The position numbers were made by a program, and so were the translations under genes. The notes beneath the pieces are model-generated. The model saw only the letters and a program-made list of their open reading frames with translations, was not told the DNA's origin and made no database searches. From Blautia sp. (GTDB taxonomy: Bacteria > Bacillota > Clostridia > Lachnospirales > Lachnospiraceae): 5,633 nt of DNA. Below are positions 4,478-5,633 of this stretch, piece after piece; the stretch's first letter is position 1, and each line of letters begins with the position of its first letter. The stretch is from NCBI GenBank assembly GCA_017515945.1, contig JAFWDX010000099.1, forward strand, positions 1 to 5,633, read 5' to 3'.

Positions 4478-5457
4478 GTAGATCCACGTGTGATGAGCCT
4501 GGTGGGAAGCATAATATGCTTCCCGGAGATCGATTCCCCATCGATCATCCGGAGCAGCATGTCCGCGGCACTGCGGGCCATGGCCTGTGCATCCTGGTGA
4601 ATGCTGGTGATGGAAGGATTATAGACATTGGCGAGGGGAGAATCATCGTATCCTGTGAGCTTCAGCATTTCAGGTACCCGGATTCCCATTTCAAGCAGGC
4701 CGAGAAATGCGCCTACGGCCAGCAGGTCATTTGTGCAGGCGAGTCCGTCGATGTGAGGATCCTGTGCTGCGAGTTCCCGGATTGCGGCCGTGGCCAGCGG
4801 AGCGGAAACGCGGTCCACGCTAAGTGCTTTCGCGTTGATTCCGCTCATGGCAAGTGTCTGGCAGCAACCTTCGAGACGCATCATATGGTTAAGGTCCACA
4901 CCCTTTGCATAAAGAACGGCGATATTGCTGCATCCGGCATCCAACAGGGCAGAGGCCTGCAGACATCCGCCCTGCCTGTTGTCGGATTCTACCAGATGAT
5001 CTTCAGCCTCGGTATATCCATCGGGCCGACGATCCAGATATACGACGGGAATGCTCCCGGCAGCTGTCTGCCGGTTTCCCGTCAGACACAGGATCCCGCT
5101 GACTCTCTGGGAGATCAGGGCGTCCATGTGCTGCTTTTCCAGTTCTCTGTCCTCGTTGGTATTGCAGATCAGAGTGGAATAGCCGAACCTGAACAGACAG
5201 GTTTCGATTTCGAGGATCAGTCGTGAAAAGTGTGTATTTGTAATATCCGGCACGAGAATGCCGATCACCATCGAATGATCCTGGCGCAGACTCTTGGCCA
5301 CGGTATTCGGGTGATAGTTCAGGTCCTCCATCACTTTCCGGACTCTGGCTTCGGTTTCTGCGGAAAAGCGGCCGTTCTGATTGATGATCCGTGACACTGT
5401 GGCAACGGATACTCCGGAAAGAGCGGCTATTGTTTTGATATTGATTTTTTGTGGCAT
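4471..5457 (-). CDS. LacI/GalR-family transcriptional regulator
   Basis: A 328-residue DNA-binding repressor-type protein of full family length. Residues 6-26 are the helix-turn-helix (IKTIAALSGVSVATVSRIIN), 32-49 the third helix, and 50-58 the hinge helix (PNTVAKSLR), with L57 in the position that intercalates in the operator minor groove. Residues 62-328 are the periplasmic-binding-protein-like effector domain: MVIGILVPDITNTHFS (63-78), VSGILCL (119-125), VVYLDRRP (138-145), CTNDLLAVGA (241-250), LTGYDDSPLA (267-276) and ITSIHQD (283-289). An inducer sugar or sugar acid is likely but unidentified. AGGAGA at 5472-5467 lies 9 nt before the ATG. The TGA stop (4473-4471) is part of the TGAGTCA arm of a palindromic repeat, yet the C-terminal LITRGST is normal for the family. 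It may regulate the TRAP operon, or genes beyond the right edge. Confidence 0.95.
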   Translation of the reverse strand: MPQKINIKTIAALSGVSVATVSRIINQNGRFSAETEARVRKVMEDLNYHPNTVAKSLRQDHSMVIGILVPDITNTHFSRLILEIETCLFRFGYSTLICNTNEDRELEKQHMDALISQRVSGILCLTGNRQTAAGSIPVVYLDRRPDGYTEAEDHLVESDNRQGGCLQASALLDAGCSNIAVLYAKGVDLNHMMRLEGCCQTLAMSGINAKALSVDRVSAPLATAAIRELAAQDPHIDGLACTNDLLAVGAFLGLLEMGIRVPEMLKLTGYDDSPLANVYNPSITSIHQDAQAMARSAADMLLRMIDGESISGKHIMLPTRLITRGSTK

Positions 5458-5481
5458 TCTTTAAAATCTCCTGATGTTTAT

Positions 5482-5519
5482 GAGTCAAGGGGAGTCAAGG
5501 GGACAGGTCCCTTGACTCA
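5482..5519. repeat. Palindromic repeat with partial arm duplication
   Basis: GAGTCAAGGG (5492-5501) pairs perfectly with CCCTTGACTC (5509-5518), the best-matched hairpin of this family in the window. The 10-bp left arm is duplicated immediately upstream (5482-5491), the same kind of half-unit iteration seen at 31-97 and 4404-4453. It lies 10 nt upstream of the regulator's ribosome binding site. Confidence 0.8.
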
Positions 5520-5535
5520 TTTATCCGTGCCGTTG

Positions 5536-5564
5536 TGAGTCAGGGGGACAGGTTCCTTGACTCA
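5536..5564. repeat. GAGTCA/TGACTC palindromic repeat, forward copy
   Basis: TGAGTCAGGGGGACAGGTTC leads to the closing TTGACTCA, identical to the repeats at 3338 and 3420. With 5492-5535 it forms a tandem pair of about 45 bp sharing the linker TCCGTGCCGTTG (5524-5535 and 5569-5580). Confidence 0.85.
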
Positions 5565-5583
5565 TTTGTCCGTGCCGTTGTGA

Positions 5584-5612
5584 TGAGTCAAGGGACCTGT
5601 CCCCGTGACTCA
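5584..5612. repeat. GAGTCA/TGACTC palindromic repeat, reverse copy
   Basis: TGAGTCA (5584-5590) pairs with TGACTCA (5606-5612) around AGGGACCTGTCCCCG. Its core is opposite in orientation to the two copies before it. Downstream, 5613-5633 contains TATAC-like sequences on the - strand that could be a -10 of the regulator gene, but any -35 lies outside the window. Confidence 0.8.
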
Positions 5613-5633
5613 TGTATAACTCTCAGTATACAG

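Noticed and set aside
4516..5226. 236-codon open frame on the + strand
   Set aside because: Antisense shadow of the LacI-family gene, without a ribosome binding site or recognisable domain.
1..5633. Insertion sequence or prophage
   Set aside because: No transposase, integrase or phage gene is present; the repeats alone do not define an autonomous element.

Overview
The window carries four complete transport and metabolic genes on the + strand and one regulator on the - strand, in a setting crowded with short palindromic repeats. Strong AGGAGG-type ribosome binding sites, a perfect TTGACA-17-TATAAT promoter and balanced to moderately GC-rich codon use point to a Gram-positive member of the Clostridia. 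A Lachnospiraceae-like gut or rumen bacterium is my guess from style, not from any match. No rRNA, tRNA, CRISPR array, integrase or transposase gene is present.

Layout: 1-97 is a palindromic repeat followed by a 21-22 bp tandem array. 105-240 is the control region of a TRAP transporter operon: direct repeats, consensus promoter and a strong Shine-Dalgarno. dctP (250-1275, solute-binding protein), dctM (1511-2794, large membrane subunit) and dctQ (2807-3298, small membrane subunit) follow in the uncommon order P-M-Q. A structured 235-nt gap separates dctP from dctM. It holds a weak terminator, an 18-bp operator-like palindrome, a long hairpin and a second terminator-like hairpin. 3299-3821 is a 523-nt non-coding stretch made almost wholly of repeats, including a tandem duplication of about 149 bp. 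3822-4397 is a small nitroreductase-family flavoprotein gene. 4404-4473 is a second half-hairpin array, inverted relative to the one at 31-97. 4471-5457 (- strand) is a LacI-family regulator whose stop codon lies inside that repeat. 5482-5612 holds three more repeat hairpins upstream of the regulator.

How it fits together: DctP would capture an organic or sugar acid outside the cell and deliver it to the DctQ-DctM sodium- or proton-driven permease. The LacI-family protein is a plausible local regulator of this uptake, because LacI-type repressors commonly control carbohydrate and sugar-acid uptake, but no ligand or operator is proven. The nitroreductase is an FMN redox enzyme of unknown substrate and may be unrelated to transport.

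The most unusual feature is the repeat family: hairpins with GAGTCA/TGACTC arms around a GGGACAGGTTCC core. It occupies every gene boundary except dctP-dctM and dctM-dctQ, supplies likely terminators after dctQ and after the nitroreductase gene, and supplies the stop codon of the regulator. It resembles REP-type elements mobilised by RAYT (Y1-type) transposases, but no such transposase lies in the window.
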